Source: Xenorhabdus szentirmaii DSM 16338 (GTDB lineage Bacteria > Pseudomonadota > Gammaproteobacteria > Enterobacterales > Enterobacteriaceae). Taken from it: a stretch of DNA of 64,000 nt. A program made the translations under genes and the position numbers. The stretch spans positions 1,816,561 through 1,880,560 of the forward strand of contig NZ_NIBV01000002.1 of assembly GCF_002632585.1 (NCBI RefSeq), written 5' to 3'. Under the pieces are notes generated by a model that saw nothing but the letters and a program-made list of their open reading frames with translations, made no database searches and was not told where the DNA came from. The first letter of the stretch is position 1, and each line of letters starts with the position of its first letter. This document shows, piece by piece, positions 1 to 8,798 of the stretch.

Positions 1-491
1 TCAGTGGGGGTGAACGTTCAAGGTTGCTGTTTGTGGGACTGAGTCTGGCGAAGTATGAATTACTGATGATGGATGAACCCACCAACCATCTGGATATTGA
101 AGGTAAAGAAGCCCTGTGTGAACAAATTGCGGACTTTGCCGGTGCATTGCTTGTCGTCAGCCATGATCGCTGGTTGATCGAAAACAGTTGCCAGCGTTTT
201 TGGTTTATCAATGGCAATCAGCTGGAAGAATATAATGATGTTGAGACTATCTATCAAAAAATTGAGCTAATCAGCCCAACGAAGGAATACGATGGTCATA
301 CATCCCATATTGCCAGCGATAAATTACAGCCATCCTTATTATTTCAGGAAGAACAATTGCTGGAGCGCTTGCTTCATCTTGAAGAAAAACTGGAAGAGGA
401 CAAAAATCGCAAAGCCACCCATCAAAAGCCGCATCTTCAACAGCAATGGAGAGAGGAAATAGAAAAAATACAGACACAGTTGAACCTGTAA
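1..491 (+). CDS. ABC-F family ATPase, C-terminal part (cut by window edge)
   Basis: The reading frame is open from base 3 and begins inside the ABC signature (SGGERSR), followed by a Walker B/D-loop (LLMMDEPTNHLD) and an H-loop (VVSHDRW). The NHLD motif and lack of membrane segments fit ABC-F proteins, soluble twin-ATPase proteins that act on the ribosome (translation factors or antibiotic protection). This is the second ATPase domain; about 70 charged, coiled-coil-like residues follow (QEEQLLERLLHLEEKLEED). The start lies outside the window, so the subfamily (housekeeping Uup/EttA/YheS-like or antibiotic-resistance type) cannot be fixed. A hairpin follows at 541. Confidence 0.82.
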   Translation, partial: SGGERSRLLFVGLSLAKYELLMMDEPTNHLDIEGKEALCEQIADFAGALLVVSHDRWLIENSCQRFWFINGNQLEEYNDVETIYQKIELISPTKEYDGHTSHIASDKLQPSLLFQEEQLLERLLHLEEKLEEDKNRKATHQKPHLQQQWREEIEKIQTQLNL

Positions 492-540
492 GGAATTGTC
501 CATAGCAAGTACAGCTTTGCTCTGAATATTGTCATATTAC

Positions 541-577
541 GGTGATGCCAAGTTTTTTTATAAGGCTTGCATCACCT
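541..577 (+). terminator. Probable terminator after the ABC-F gene
   Basis: GGTGATGC...AAG (541-552) pairs with CTTGCATCACC (566-576) with one bulged base; the loop carries a run of seven T. It is 50 bases past the ABC-F stop codon. Confidence 0.5.
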
Positions 578-891
578 GAATGTTTTCAGAGGTTATACTT
601 TTTTGACGATTACCGGATTAACAATCTTAAAAAATATTGAATCAGTACCAAATTTAGATTTATATAACTAATTCATTTTTTTATTGATTTAACTCGATAT
701 CTAAAACTACGAGTGTAGAACAAAATATATTATTCCTTCAGATAAAGACAAGTGTAGTTTAAATGCGTATATTCAATGTGAACCGTATAAACGCCTTGAA
801 TTTAAGCAGTTTTATGAAAAAAATGAAGTTATAATGTTATTAAATTAATAAAAATTAAATATTCGAAATTTTAATTTATTGGAAAAACTCG
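578..891 (+). other. AT-rich gap with a possible gene remnant
   Basis: No complete gene is seen. An open frame without an ATG near its beginning (705-848, 47 codons ending EVIMLLN) has protein-like composition with three Cys and several charged residues. It may be the 3' end of a decayed gene; chance cannot be excluded. The remainder should hold the promoter of the ArsH-like gene, but no convincing -35/-10 pair stands out. Confidence 0.25.
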
Positions 892-1554
892 ATGGAAAAT
901 ATTTTACCAGATTTTATTCCCCTAGATCATAGAAATAGCCAGAGAAATTACTCACATCAAGCACGTATTTTACTTTTACATGGTTCTAACAGAACACCTT
1001 CTTTTAGCCGTTTACTTGTTCAAGAAGCCGCTATTATACTTAATTCCATGGGAGCAGAAACCAGAATCTTCGATCCCTTCCATCTCCCCTTACCAGATAC
1101 TGCTCCAGATTCTCATGGCAAAGTCATTGAGTTAAAACAATTGATGGAATGGTCAGAAGGTCAGGTCTGGTGTTCTCCAGAACATCATGGTTCCATTAGT
1201 GCAGTATTCAAATCACAATTAGATTGGTTCACTTTAGAAAAAGATATTTCATGCCCTATACAAGGCAAAACATTAGCCGTATTGCAAGTCAATGGCGGCA
1301 CTCAATCTTTTAACGCTGTTAATCAATTACGAATGATAGGAAAATATATGAAGATGTTTACTATTCCTAATCATTTGTCTGTACCTCAAGCTTTTCTTGA
1401 ATTTGATGAGTTAGGCCGGATGAGAACATCATTTTATTATGATAGGCTTATCGATGTTATCGAAGAACTCTTGAAGTTCACTTTAATATTACGAGATAAA
1501 CGCCAATATCTTTTAGATAGATATTCAGAAAGAAATAAATTAAATACCAATTAA
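892..1554 (+). CDS. ArsH-like NADPH-dependent FMN reductase
   Basis: This is a flavodoxin-fold FMN reductase of the ArsH type. The N-terminal strand and phosphate loop (LLLHGSNRTPSFSR, about residues 26-40) bind FMN, and the SPEHHGSISAVFKSQLDW stretch near residue 100 closely matches the SPEWHGS..S..KNQIDW hallmark of ArsH. Known ArsH enzymes oxidise trivalent organoarsenicals or reduce quinones and metals. No arsR, arsB or arsC lies nearby, so an arsenic role is not supported by context. It is followed after 165 bases by the propeller and peptidase genes and faces the peptide operon, so it may supply redox chemistry to that locus (inference). Length 220, slightly short for ArsH. Confidence 0.75.
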   Translation: MENILPDFIPLDHRNSQRNYSHQARILLLHGSNRTPSFSRLLVQEAAIILNSMGAETRIFDPFHLPLPDTAPDSHGKVIELKQLMEWSEGQVWCSPEHHGSISAVFKSQLDWFTLEKDISCPIQGKTLAVLQVNGGTQSFNAVNQLRMIGKYMKMFTIPNHLSVPQAFLEFDELGRMRTSFYYDRLIDVIEELLKFTLILRDKRQYLLDRYSERNKLNTN

Positions 1555-1719
1555 TATATTATGAAAATTAATTACCAAATCAACAACCCATCAATACTCT
1601 AAACATAATGTATTGATTATATTTTGAAAATTAAGAAAATAAAAACCAACAATGAAAAAATAATATTTTAATATATGACTTCTTATAGATCAGTTAGTAT
1701 GTTTACATAAGGAAATATT

Positions 1720-2859
1720 ATGAAAAATTATGTTAATGAGTTTAATTCACACTTAAAAAACACTTGGTATAAAAACAAACAGTCATTAAGAAGTACCAAA
1801 AAAGAATGGTTTTCTATTAAATATGATTATACAAGTCCACCTAAATTATGTGGAGAACTAAATTTCAATGAACGCATATGGAGCATTCCTGGTGATATTG
1901 GAAATAATCACTTCATAGTGAGCTGTTACGATGGATATATTTATTGTTTTAATCTAAAAACATTTCAGAAAATATGGAAATTAAAAACAGATGGCCCTAT
2001 TTATAGTTCCCCAGCAGTAACAAAGAATGGTGATTTCATTATTGGAGGAGAAGATTTCACTTTGAGAATGATTTCTTCCCAAGGATTCTGCCTATGGGAA
2101 TTCAAAGCTTATGATGCATTTCATGTCACACCAACAATAGATGAGATAAATGGAATTGTGTATGCCGGTAGCTATGATCACTCAATGTATGCCATCAATA
2201 TAAGTAATGGCGAGTTAATATGGAAACGAAACTTTGAAAAAAATATTATAGATGATATTTATAGCTCACCATCTCTAACACCATCAGGAAATATCATATT
2301 TGGAACTAATAAGACATTAATTTGCATTGACAAACATGGCAATACTATCTGGGAATTTTCTAATGAAGGACGGTTTGAAGGTAGTGCCGCTTTAGATTAC
2401 AGTATCAATACTGGTATTATTGGTACTGAAGAAAATGGTCAAATTATTATTTTTGATATAATAACAGGAAAAATACGTAAAATTCATCAAACAGAAGGAT
2501 TTGTTGTTTCTTGTCCCTCCATTGGGTATCAACATATAGCAACAATAGGTAGTGATGATAAAAATATTTATGGTATTAATCTTCTAACAGCTGATATTTT
2601 ATGGAAATATTATGCAGGCACCCGATTTGTATATACGCCATTTTCTTCTCTTCCCAATGGAGATCCCATATTTGTAGGTACAACAGATGATCCTAATCAT
2701 TTCTCCGAGTCTGTACACTGCCATAATTATATAAATGGAGAATTACGTTGGAAAATATCCGCACCTAAAGGATTACATTCATCACCTCTTATTACTGAAG
2801 ATGGTTATTTAATTATTGGTTCACATTGGAATAAAGTATATATCTATCAATGGGGTTAA
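1720..2859 (+). CDS. Cytoplasmic PQQ-like beta-propeller repeat protein
   Basis: 379 residues with repeated outer-strand motifs of the PQQ/quinoprotein propeller type: YDGYIYCFNLKTFQKIWKLK, YDHSMYAINISNGELIWKRN, DDKNIYGINLLTADILWKYY and others, each ending in a Trp (about seven blades). Family members with a signal peptide are dehydrogenases or BamB-like scaffolds. No signal peptide or membrane segment is visible here, so it is probably a cytoplasmic scaffold or binding protein rather than a PQQ enzyme. Seven bases separate it from the M32 peptidase gene, so the two are co-translated. A start with aaGGAAAtatt upstream supports this ATG. Its substrate is not deducible. Confidence 0.75.
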   Translation: MKNYVNEFNSHLKNTWYKNKQSLRSTKKEWFSIKYDYTSPPKLCGELNFNERIWSIPGDIGNNHFIVSCYDGYIYCFNLKTFQKIWKLKTDGPIYSSPAVTKNGDFIIGGEDFTLRMISSQGFCLWEFKAYDAFHVTPTIDEINGIVYAGSYDHSMYAINISNGELIWKRNFEKNIIDDIYSSPSLTPSGNIIFGTNKTLICIDKHGNTIWEFSNEGRFEGSAALDYSINTGIIGTEENGQIIIFDIITGKIRKIHQTEGFVVSCPSIGYQHIATIGSDDKNIYGINLLTADILWKYYAGTRFVYTPFSSLPNGDPIFVGTTDDPNHFSESVHCHNYINGELRWKISAPKGLHSSPLITEDGYLIIGSHWNKVYIYQWG

Positions 2860-2866
2860 GTAATCT

Positions 2867-4333
2867 ATGAAATATTATAAAAAATTAGAAATATTAATGA
2901 ATAAATGGAGTTCTCTATACAATGCCAACATGATGCTACATTGGGATCAAAGAACAATGATTCCTATACGCAGCCATGCATTAAGATCAGAGCAAATATC
3001 ACTTCTTAGTACTATGCAAAACGAAATATTAGCAAGCCAGGAAATTAGTGAACTTCTAAGCTATATTGATATTCGAATACTAAATGATTGGCAAAAGTCT
3101 AATATAAGGGAGATACGCAGGTTACATAACATGGCAACCAAATTACCTGAAAATTTAGTAAATCAGCTTTCGAAAGCAACTATGAAATGCGAAAAAGTTT
3201 GGTATATTCAGGCTAATCAAACTAATCCAAAATCTATTGAAAAATATTTTCATGAAGTTATTACCCTAACACGAGAAATGGCCCATTCACTTGGGAGCAG
3301 CATCAATATAAGTGCTTATGATGCACTGTTAGAACAGCATCAACCAGGGCTTAGAGAACATTTAATTACTCCTATACTCAATCAAATTGAATCATTTTCA
3401 ACCAGTTTTGCTTCTATAAGAAAAATTTTACCCGAAGAAAAATTTACTTGGCCAATAATATCGAAAGATCAACAAAAAAAATTCGCGCGAAAATTAATGT
3501 CAGAAATGAAATTTGATTTTAGGAAAGGCAGACTTGATGAAAGTCATCACCCTTTTACTGGTGGAATATCTGGTGATATTAGGGTTTGTAGTTATTTTAA
3601 GCCAAATAATATTATCTTAGGTATTTCAGCAATCATGCATGAAATGGGGCATGCTTCTTATGAAAGTAGATTACCAAGAAAATTTCGGGGGCAACCTGTC
3701 GGTGATTCAAGAGGAATGTGTATTCATGAAGGTATTGCTCTTCTTTTCGAAAAACAAATTGGTCACTCAAGTGAGTATTTAGAATATTTATCTAAAAAAC
3801 TCAAGCATAAATTTGGATATCCAAATCATTTTAATAAAGAAAATTTACTACATTATTTTAATACGATAAAAAGAAGTGGAGTACGTGTCAGTTCAGATGA
3901 CTTTACATATCCTGCTCACATTATCATTAGATATAAGATTGAAAAAGAGCTCATATCGGGAGATTTATCGGTAAAAAACTTAAACGATAGATGGCATGAT
4001 TTGTATAATTTATATCTTGGAATAACTCCTTCCGCTCATGAAGGCCCTTGGCAAGATATTCACTGGGCAGCTGGATATTTTGGTTATTTCCCTTGCTATC
4101 TGATTGGAAATGTTATCGCTGCTCAATTATTTAATAATGCAGGAAAAGAATTTGAAATTAAAAGCGAAATTAATCAAGGGAAATTTGATGAGATACAAAA
4201 ATGGCTTACTGAAAAGGTATACATGAAAAGTTCTTTTTATGAATTTGAAGATCTCATTACGTCAAGTTGTGGCAAAACACTCAATGCTGACGATTTTATT
4301 GAAAATCTAAAAGAAAGATTCAATAACCAATAA
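2867..4333 (+). CDS. M32 family metallocarboxypeptidase (Taq-type)
   Basis: 488 residues, full length for M32. The zinc site HEMGH is at about residues 259-263 (ISAIMHEMGHASYE), with the downstream glutamate in MCIHEGIALLFEKQ about 30 residues later. M32 enzymes are cytoplasmic zinc carboxypeptidases that remove C-terminal residues one by one from peptides. Placement in a locus with a candidate 18-residue precursor peptide suggests C-terminal trimming of that peptide or clearance of by-products; this is inference. It ends at a shared hairpin facing the exporter genes on the other strand. Confidence 0.9.
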   Translation: MKYYKKLEILMNKWSSLYNANMMLHWDQRTMIPIRSHALRSEQISLLSTMQNEILASQEISELLSYIDIRILNDWQKSNIREIRRLHNMATKLPENLVNQLSKATMKCEKVWYIQANQTNPKSIEKYFHEVITLTREMAHSLGSSINISAYDALLEQHQPGLREHLITPILNQIESFSTSFASIRKILPEEKFTWPIISKDQQKKFARKLMSEMKFDFRKGRLDESHHPFTGGISGDIRVCSYFKPNNIILGISAIMHEMGHASYESRLPRKFRGQPVGDSRGMCIHEGIALLFEKQIGHSSEYLEYLSKKLKHKFGYPNHFNKENLLHYFNTIKRSGVRVSSDDFTYPAHIIIRYKIEKELISGDLSVKNLNDRWHDLYNLYLGITPSAHEGPWQDIHWAAGYFGYFPCYLIGNVIAAQLFNNAGKEFEIKSEINQGKFDEIQKWLTEKVYMKSSFYEFEDLITSSCGKTLNADDFIENLKERFNNQ

Positions 4334-4365
4334 ATAAAACATTTTGACAATGGAAAAATTTTATT

Positions 4366-4393
4366 TATCACCTTGATAATAAACAAGGTGATA
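4366..4393. terminator. Bidirectional hairpin between converging units
   Basis: TATCACCTTG (4366-4375) pairs with CAAGGTGATA (4384-4393), loop ATAATAAA, between the stops of the M32 peptidase and the distal ABC permease. T-rich sequence lies on both sides. Confidence 0.6.
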
Positions 4394-4422
4394 TATCAAT
4401 TAATTTTACTTACTGTGATAAA

Positions 4423-5205
4423 TTAACTACTCGCACTGCTATATTTAGAAATCGCTTTTAACCAGAAAAAACGAGTAAAAATAAGAGCGCCTATAGCATA
4501 GATAAAAGACAATAATAATGTTTTCATACTCACAATTCCTAATGCAGCCTGAGCAGGAACATTACTGACGAAGAAAACAGGTAATAAAAAACTCAATAAA
4601 AATCGTAAAGCACCGGGATACGCACTGACAGGAAAACGCCCAACATCCATCAATGAATAACAAATAACCCAAACATCCGATACCTTAGTAAACCAAAAGG
4701 CAATCAGATTTGAACACATAAAAAGAGAATAAAAAATACAGGCACCCAGTAATAAAGAAAAATTAAATTGTAAAAAGTTCCAAATAGTTAACGCATCCAG
4801 TTGAAACATCGCTAATAATACAACTGCATACCCAACAATAAAATTTGCACCATCCCATATGTTAAAACGATGAAAACTAATGAAAAATTGAGTATCTACA
4901 GGTCGAATAATGATCATATCTAAATCACCACGCCTAATATATTCAGAAAGCGAGTGGACACTTGGAAATAACCAGCTATCAATAAAAGACTCAATGATAA
5001 GCGTTACTCCCAATAAAGCGACCATCTGATAATATGTCCAGCCACCAACTTGAGATACCTGACCAAAAAATCCTATTAGTACTAGTAATGCTAATAAACA
5101 AGAAAGACTTGAATTAATTAGATTAACTAAAGCATTAAAGCGAAATTCAAATTCTAATAAAAAAGAATGCCTCAATAAGACTAAAAATAATGAAATATAC
5201 CTCAT
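4423..5205 (-). CDS. ABC-2 type exporter permease, second subunit
   Basis: 260 residues with about six hydrophobic segments and the ABC-2 permease loop motif EYIRRGDLDMIIIRPVD after the second segment, matching the paired protein's RDIRRGELSMILLRPVS. The pattern of two homologous permeases plus one ATPase is that of drug or metabolite exporters of the DUF990/ABC2_membrane_6 kind. It starts four bases after the first permease and is the last gene of the minus operon led by the 18-residue peptide. Likely role: half of a heteromeric export channel for the product of the locus or for self-protection. Substrate unknown. Confidence 0.8.
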   Translation of the reverse strand: MRYISLFLVLLRHSFLLEFEFRFNALVNLINSSLSCLLALLVLIGFFGQVSQVGGWTYYQMVALLGVTLIIESFIDSWLFPSVHSLSEYIRRGDLDMIIIRPVDTQFFISFHRFNIWDGANFIVGYAVVLLAMFQLDALTIWNFLQFNFSLLLGACIFYSLFMCSNLIAFWFTKVSDVWVICYSLMDVGRFPVSAYPGALRFLLSFLLPVFFVSNVPAQAALGIVSMKTLLLSFIYAIGALIFTRFFWLKAISKYSSASS

Positions 5206-5209
5206 TGTG

Positions 5210-6016
5210 CTAAGCTCCAGATGCTGAATATTTTTTTAGCCCTGCATGCCATAATAACATCCTAATAAGTGTTAATGAAATGACCCAAAATAATTGGACA
5301 CCAAATCCAAAAAACAAATGATAGTTATCCAATTTTCCTAATATAATTTGAACAGGAAAATCTAATGCTGATGCAAAAGGTAATAATTTCAACCATAAAA
5401 CAATACTCTCTGGATATAAATCAAGTGGAATTAATACCCCTCCCAAAATGGTATAAAGTGCCCAAAGTAATGGATCGAATGCCATTGAGTTACTAATCCA
5501 AAATGCTAATAACCCAAGGCAATAATAAAGATGAAATATAATAATCCAAGCCAGAGAAAGTGCTGGTATGAAGATCAATAAATTTTCAATATCCAAACGA
5601 TATAAATTACCCGTCAGAAAAATACCCGATATAAAGACCAATGAAATAATAGGTCCTCTGACCATCATTTCTCCTACATGATCAGACACATAGCTATAGA
5701 GAGGAGAAACAGGCCGTAAAAGTATCATCGATAGTTCGCCACGTCTAATATCACGATCTAAACGCCTCATAACCCAGATTGCGGTTAACTGGCGGACAAG
5801 ATAAATTGAAAGAAAATAAACTGCAAAATCACTTGCAGTATAACCACCAACTGTACTTTCCTGAGTCAATCCTAACCAAACAAACATTACAGCTATAGGC
5901 ATAATACCACCTAATAACCAAATAATAGATTGTGCACGGTACGCTATGACTCTCGAAAAAGATTGACCAATAAGCACCCACCATAACAACAGACTTCTTC
6001 TAACATGTTTCAACAT
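5210..6016 (-). CDS. ABC-2 type exporter permease, first subunit
   Basis: An inner-membrane protein with about six hydrophobic segments and the RDIRRGELSMILLRPVSPLY loop typical of this permease family. The frame is open further upstream, but the ATG at 6016 is preferred: it gives a normal N-terminus (MLKHVRRSLLLWW) and has GGTGAAG just upstream. It overlaps the end of the ATPase gene by 17 bases, implying coupled translation. It forms the transporter with the preceding ATPase and the following permease. About 268 residues. Confidence 0.8.
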   Translation of the reverse strand: MLKHVRRSLLLWWVLIGQSFSRVIAYRAQSIIWLLGGIMPIAVMFVWLGLTQESTVGGYTASDFAVYFLSIYLVRQLTAIWVMRRLDRDIRRGELSMILLRPVSPLYSYVSDHVGEMMVRGPIISLVFISGIFLTGNLYRLDIENLLIFIPALSLAWIIIFHLYYCLGLLAFWISNSMAFDPLLWALYTILGGVLIPLDLYPESIVLWLKLLPFASALDFPVQIILGKLDNYHLFFGFGVQLFWVISLTLIRMLLWHAGLKKYSASGA

Positions 6017-6995
6017 CAGCTTCACCATATGAAGATAAATATCTTTCCAAAACCTTTTCAATAGGCTCATCATGAATAGAAATATCAAGTATGATTTTTT
6101 CTTCCATTAGCCGTGCTACTAGAGAAGGAAGTAAATCTCGCTCTACAGTTAACTCAATATTTTGGCCATCATCAGAAGATGAGTTAATGAGAGGTCTTAG
6201 TTCCGGCTTTATTGGGCCTGAAATGGTTGCTTTTAAAATTTTCTTAGGCGAGCGTTTCTTAATTAAATGTGATAATTTTCCATCGTATACAATTTCACCT
6301 GTATTGATAATAATCACGCGTTTAGCCAACGCTTCAACATCAGCCATATAATGAGAAGTCAAAAGAATCGTTGCATTATTTACCTGATTATAATGGGCAA
6401 TGAATTCACGAACTGCGCGTTGCATGTTTACGTCTAACCCAATAGTGGGTTCATCTAAGAACAACACTGATGGCTTATGTAGCAACGACAAGACCAGTTC
6501 ACATTTCATTCGTTCACCTAATGATAAATGGCGAACTGGCCTATCAATAATTGAACTCAAAGAAAGCATTTCTACAAGTTCATCTCGATATTTTAAAAAA
6601 TCTTTTTCATTAATAGAATAAATAACTTTATGTAGTATAAAAGAATCGTTTGGTGTTAAATCCCAAGCCAATTGTTGTTTTTGCCCTGCAACGAATGATA
6701 TGGATTTTAAATACTCATTCTTACGTTCATAAGGAGTATACCCTAATACCTGAATCGCTCCTGAAGACGGTTTAATAATACCAGTTAACATTTTCATTGT
6801 GGTCGTTTTTCCTGCCCCATTGGCACCAAGAAAACCGACAATTTCACCACTATCAATGGAAAAATTAATTGATTTCACTGCTTCTACTATCGCATGTTCT
6901 CTTTTAATGAATGATTTTAAACTTCCTAATAATCCAGGGCTTTTAGTATATACCTCATAGGATTTACATAAATCATTTACTTGAATAATGGACAT
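6000..6995 (-). CDS. ABC-2 exporter ATPase subunit
   Basis: 331 residues. Walker A GANGAGKTT near residue 58, Q-loop (FVAGQKQQL), signature LSLGERMKCEL, Walker B VLFLDEPTIGLD and H-loop (LLTSHYMAD) are intact. The C-terminal extension after residue 230 is usual in drug-exporter ATPases of the daunorubicin-resistance type. The 5' end overlaps the amidohydrolase-like gene by 23 bases and the 3' end overlaps the permease start, so the three products should be made together. It energises export by the two permeases downstream. Confidence 0.88.
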   Translation of the reverse strand: MSIIQVNDLCKSYEVYTKSPGLLGSLKSFIKREHAIVEAVKSINFSIDSGEIVGFLGANGAGKTTTMKMLTGIIKPSSGAIQVLGYTPYERKNEYLKSISFVAGQKQQLAWDLTPNDSFILHKVIYSINEKDFLKYRDELVEMLSLSSIIDRPVRHLSLGERMKCELVLSLLHKPSVLFLDEPTIGLDVNMQRAVREFIAHYNQVNNATILLTSHYMADVEALAKRVIIINTGEIVYDGKLSHLIKKRSPKKILKATISGPIKPELRPLINSSSDDGQNIELTVERDLLPSLVARLMEEKIILDISIHDEPIEKVLERYLSSYGEADVETC

Positions 6996-7848
6996 TATTT
7001 GAATTTTTCCGTTTGTATTTTGGCACGCATACTAATTGCCCGTCAGGTTTTTTTTCCATTACAAATTCATATAATCTGAGAGCATTATCACAAAAAACAT
7101 CTTTCCAAGCTTCTTCTGGTATTCCTTGGCGAAAAATTTCTAGATAGGATTTTAAATATACCATCGGCCAACCAGAACCAAAAATTAATTTTTTCGAAGA
7201 ACCAAGATAGTCAATCAGCCAAGATAACGGTTTTGAAATCAGCCTACTCGCTCGTTCACCAGAGCAGGCTTTGATGTCTCCATCAATCAGTGATGAGCCT
7301 TCTAAAAACACATTCGCGTTTTTAGAAGCAACAACTGCTGCACTCTGAAACCAAGGGTTACCCGCGTGAACCAAAACAAAATTAATCTTTGGATAATCAA
7401 CTGCAATTTCGTCAAAAGAAATAGGATCTGCATATTTAACCTTAGCATGAGCCCACCCAGGATCACCACTATGAAACATTATCGGTACTTTTAGTTTTTC
7501 AGCAAGAGCATAAACTGGATGAAAAATTTCATCAGAGGCATACCGATGTATAAAGCCAACATTGATTTTTATTGCCTGAATTTTTCCGTAAATTATTTTT
7601 TTTTCAATCATATCAATATCATATTTTAAATCCTTTATAACGGCACAGTGATAAATTCCATATTCATTCAGATCACCATGATTTTTTGAAGGCACGGCTG
7701 AATCTGATAAAGCGCCGACAAAATTAATTCCACCGATCGATTCTTTAAAAGAATCCAAGCTTGCTATTATTCCGCTAAAATGATCTGGGGTACCTTCAAA
7801 CTCAGTATGGATATGCGCATCAAATACATTAATATCAAAATTATTCAT
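6973..7848 (-). CDS. Amidohydrolase_2-like metal-dependent hydrolase, atypical site
   Basis: 291 residues with a TIM-barrel amidohydrolase pattern: N-terminal HxH (FDAHIHTE, H12 and H14), VPIMFHSGDPGW, FVLVHAGNPWF and a final strand LIFGSGWPM. In Amidohydrolase_2 enzymes the last motif is usually GSDWP/GSDYP, where Asp binds metal and activates water; here it is Gly (GSGWP). The enzyme may therefore do a non-hydrolytic reaction such as decarboxylation or lyase chemistry, or be catalytically weak. It lies 30 bases after the large VOC-like gene and overlaps the exporter ATPase gene, so it is part of the peptide operon. Substrate unknown. Confidence 0.7.
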   Translation of the reverse strand: MNNFDINVFDAHIHTEFEGTPDHFSGIIASLDSFKESIGGINFVGALSDSAVPSKNHGDLNEYGIYHCAVIKDLKYDIDMIEKKIIYGKIQAIKINVGFIHRYASDEIFHPVYALAEKLKVPIMFHSGDPGWAHAKVKYADPISFDEIAVDYPKINFVLVHAGNPWFQSAAVVASKNANVFLEGSSLIDGDIKACSGERASRLISKPLSWLIDYLGSSKKLIFGSGWPMVYLKSYLEIFRQGIPEEAWKDVFCDNALRLYEFVMEKKPDGQLVCVPKYKRKNSNNVHYSSK

Positions 7849-7878
7849 TTTTCCCTCAATAGTAATTTCAGATTGATT

Positions 7879-8775
7879 TTATTTCTGCAAACGTTGATTA
7901 ATATCCTCTACATAATCAAATACACTATTTCCTTTCACTACATGCAATGCATATCCTAAATTTGTATCAATTTTTGTATAAAAATCTTGTTCTGTATGGT
8001 TTGTCATAATAAACCCACCACTGTTCAAATAATTTGATGATACTTCTATATCAGAAGACAAAAGTTTAATAGCACTTAATCTGGCCCCTTGGCTTTCACT
8101 CAATTCAGGTTTGGTTCCAAAATAAGTATAAAACTCCTCGGGATGTAACCAATATAGCTTCTGTATACCTATCGATAATGTATTTTTTTCAGATTTATGA
8201 CAATCATCTATCGAAGAAAGAAATCTATACCAATATTCCCTATCGTTGGATGGTGTGTTTGTACAAAAATAAAAACCACAAATACCATAAATATTATTTA
8301 CACCACATTTTACTTCTGCCCATGAACGCTTCCGCAAAAGATATTGTATAAATTGAAAATAACATCCTGGTGTATAATGTTCAGGAGTATTTAAAATAGC
8401 CCACGCAGCTTTATCCCATCCTGGCATATTTGGGATAACATACCTAATATCAGCAATATCTTGGTAGGATTTCTTCAATTGGTTTTCACAAATTTTAATA
8501 TTTCCCGTTGCAGCTACTAAAGCATAAGGGTAACCAAACTTTGAAGCTCGTAATTCAGTAGCAGTACAAGACGATTCGAATTGATCCTGATTCGTAACTT
8601 CGATTAACTCCAGATAGGAACCAGTAAAATGAATGAAAACACTTTCTTTTCCACCATCATGCTGTATATGATCTAAACTCACCATAAAACCTGAGCGTTT
8701 GAGTAAAGAAACGGCTTGCTGTCTTTTGCCTGATGGAAGAATACTATAGCAGTGATCTATCAACGCAATTGTCAC
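7879..8775 (-). CDS. Large VOC/glyoxalase-like protein
   Basis: 298 residues. The N-terminus (IDHCYSILPSGKRQQAVSLLKRSGFMVS, then HFTGSYLELIEV) has the beta-alpha-beta pattern of the Glyoxalase_3-like VOC family, in which DH...LEL are the metal-binding region. A second, weaker repeat of similar size follows. VOC enzymes use a divalent metal for isomerase, lyase or dioxygenase reactions, or act as binding proteins. It sits 23 bases after the aldo/keto reductase gene in the peptide operon. No precise relative recognised; the reaction cannot be named. ATG start with AAGGAGGAATTTGTG-like ribosome site upstream. Confidence 0.55.
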   Translation of the reverse strand: MTIALIDHCYSILPSGKRQQAVSLLKRSGFMVSLDHIQHDGGKESVFIHFTGSYLELIEVTNQDQFESSCTATELRASKFGYPYALVAATGNIKICENQLKKSYQDIADIRYVIPNMPGWDKAAWAILNTPEHYTPGCYFQFIQYLLRKRSWAEVKCGVNNIYGICGFYFCTNTPSNDREYWYRFLSSIDDCHKSEKNTLSIGIQKLYWLHPEEFYTYFGTKPELSESQGARLSAIKLLSSDIEVSSNYLNSGGFIMTNHTEQDFYTKIDTNLGYALHVVKGNSVFDYVEDINQRLQK

Positions 8776-8798
8776 AAATTCCTCCTTTTTATCGGTTC

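Noticed and set aside
770..842. 23-codon ORF (MRIFNVNRINALNLSSF...) upstream of the ArsH-like gene as a second precursor peptide
   Set aside because: No ribosome site, and it overlaps a more protein-like remnant in another frame.
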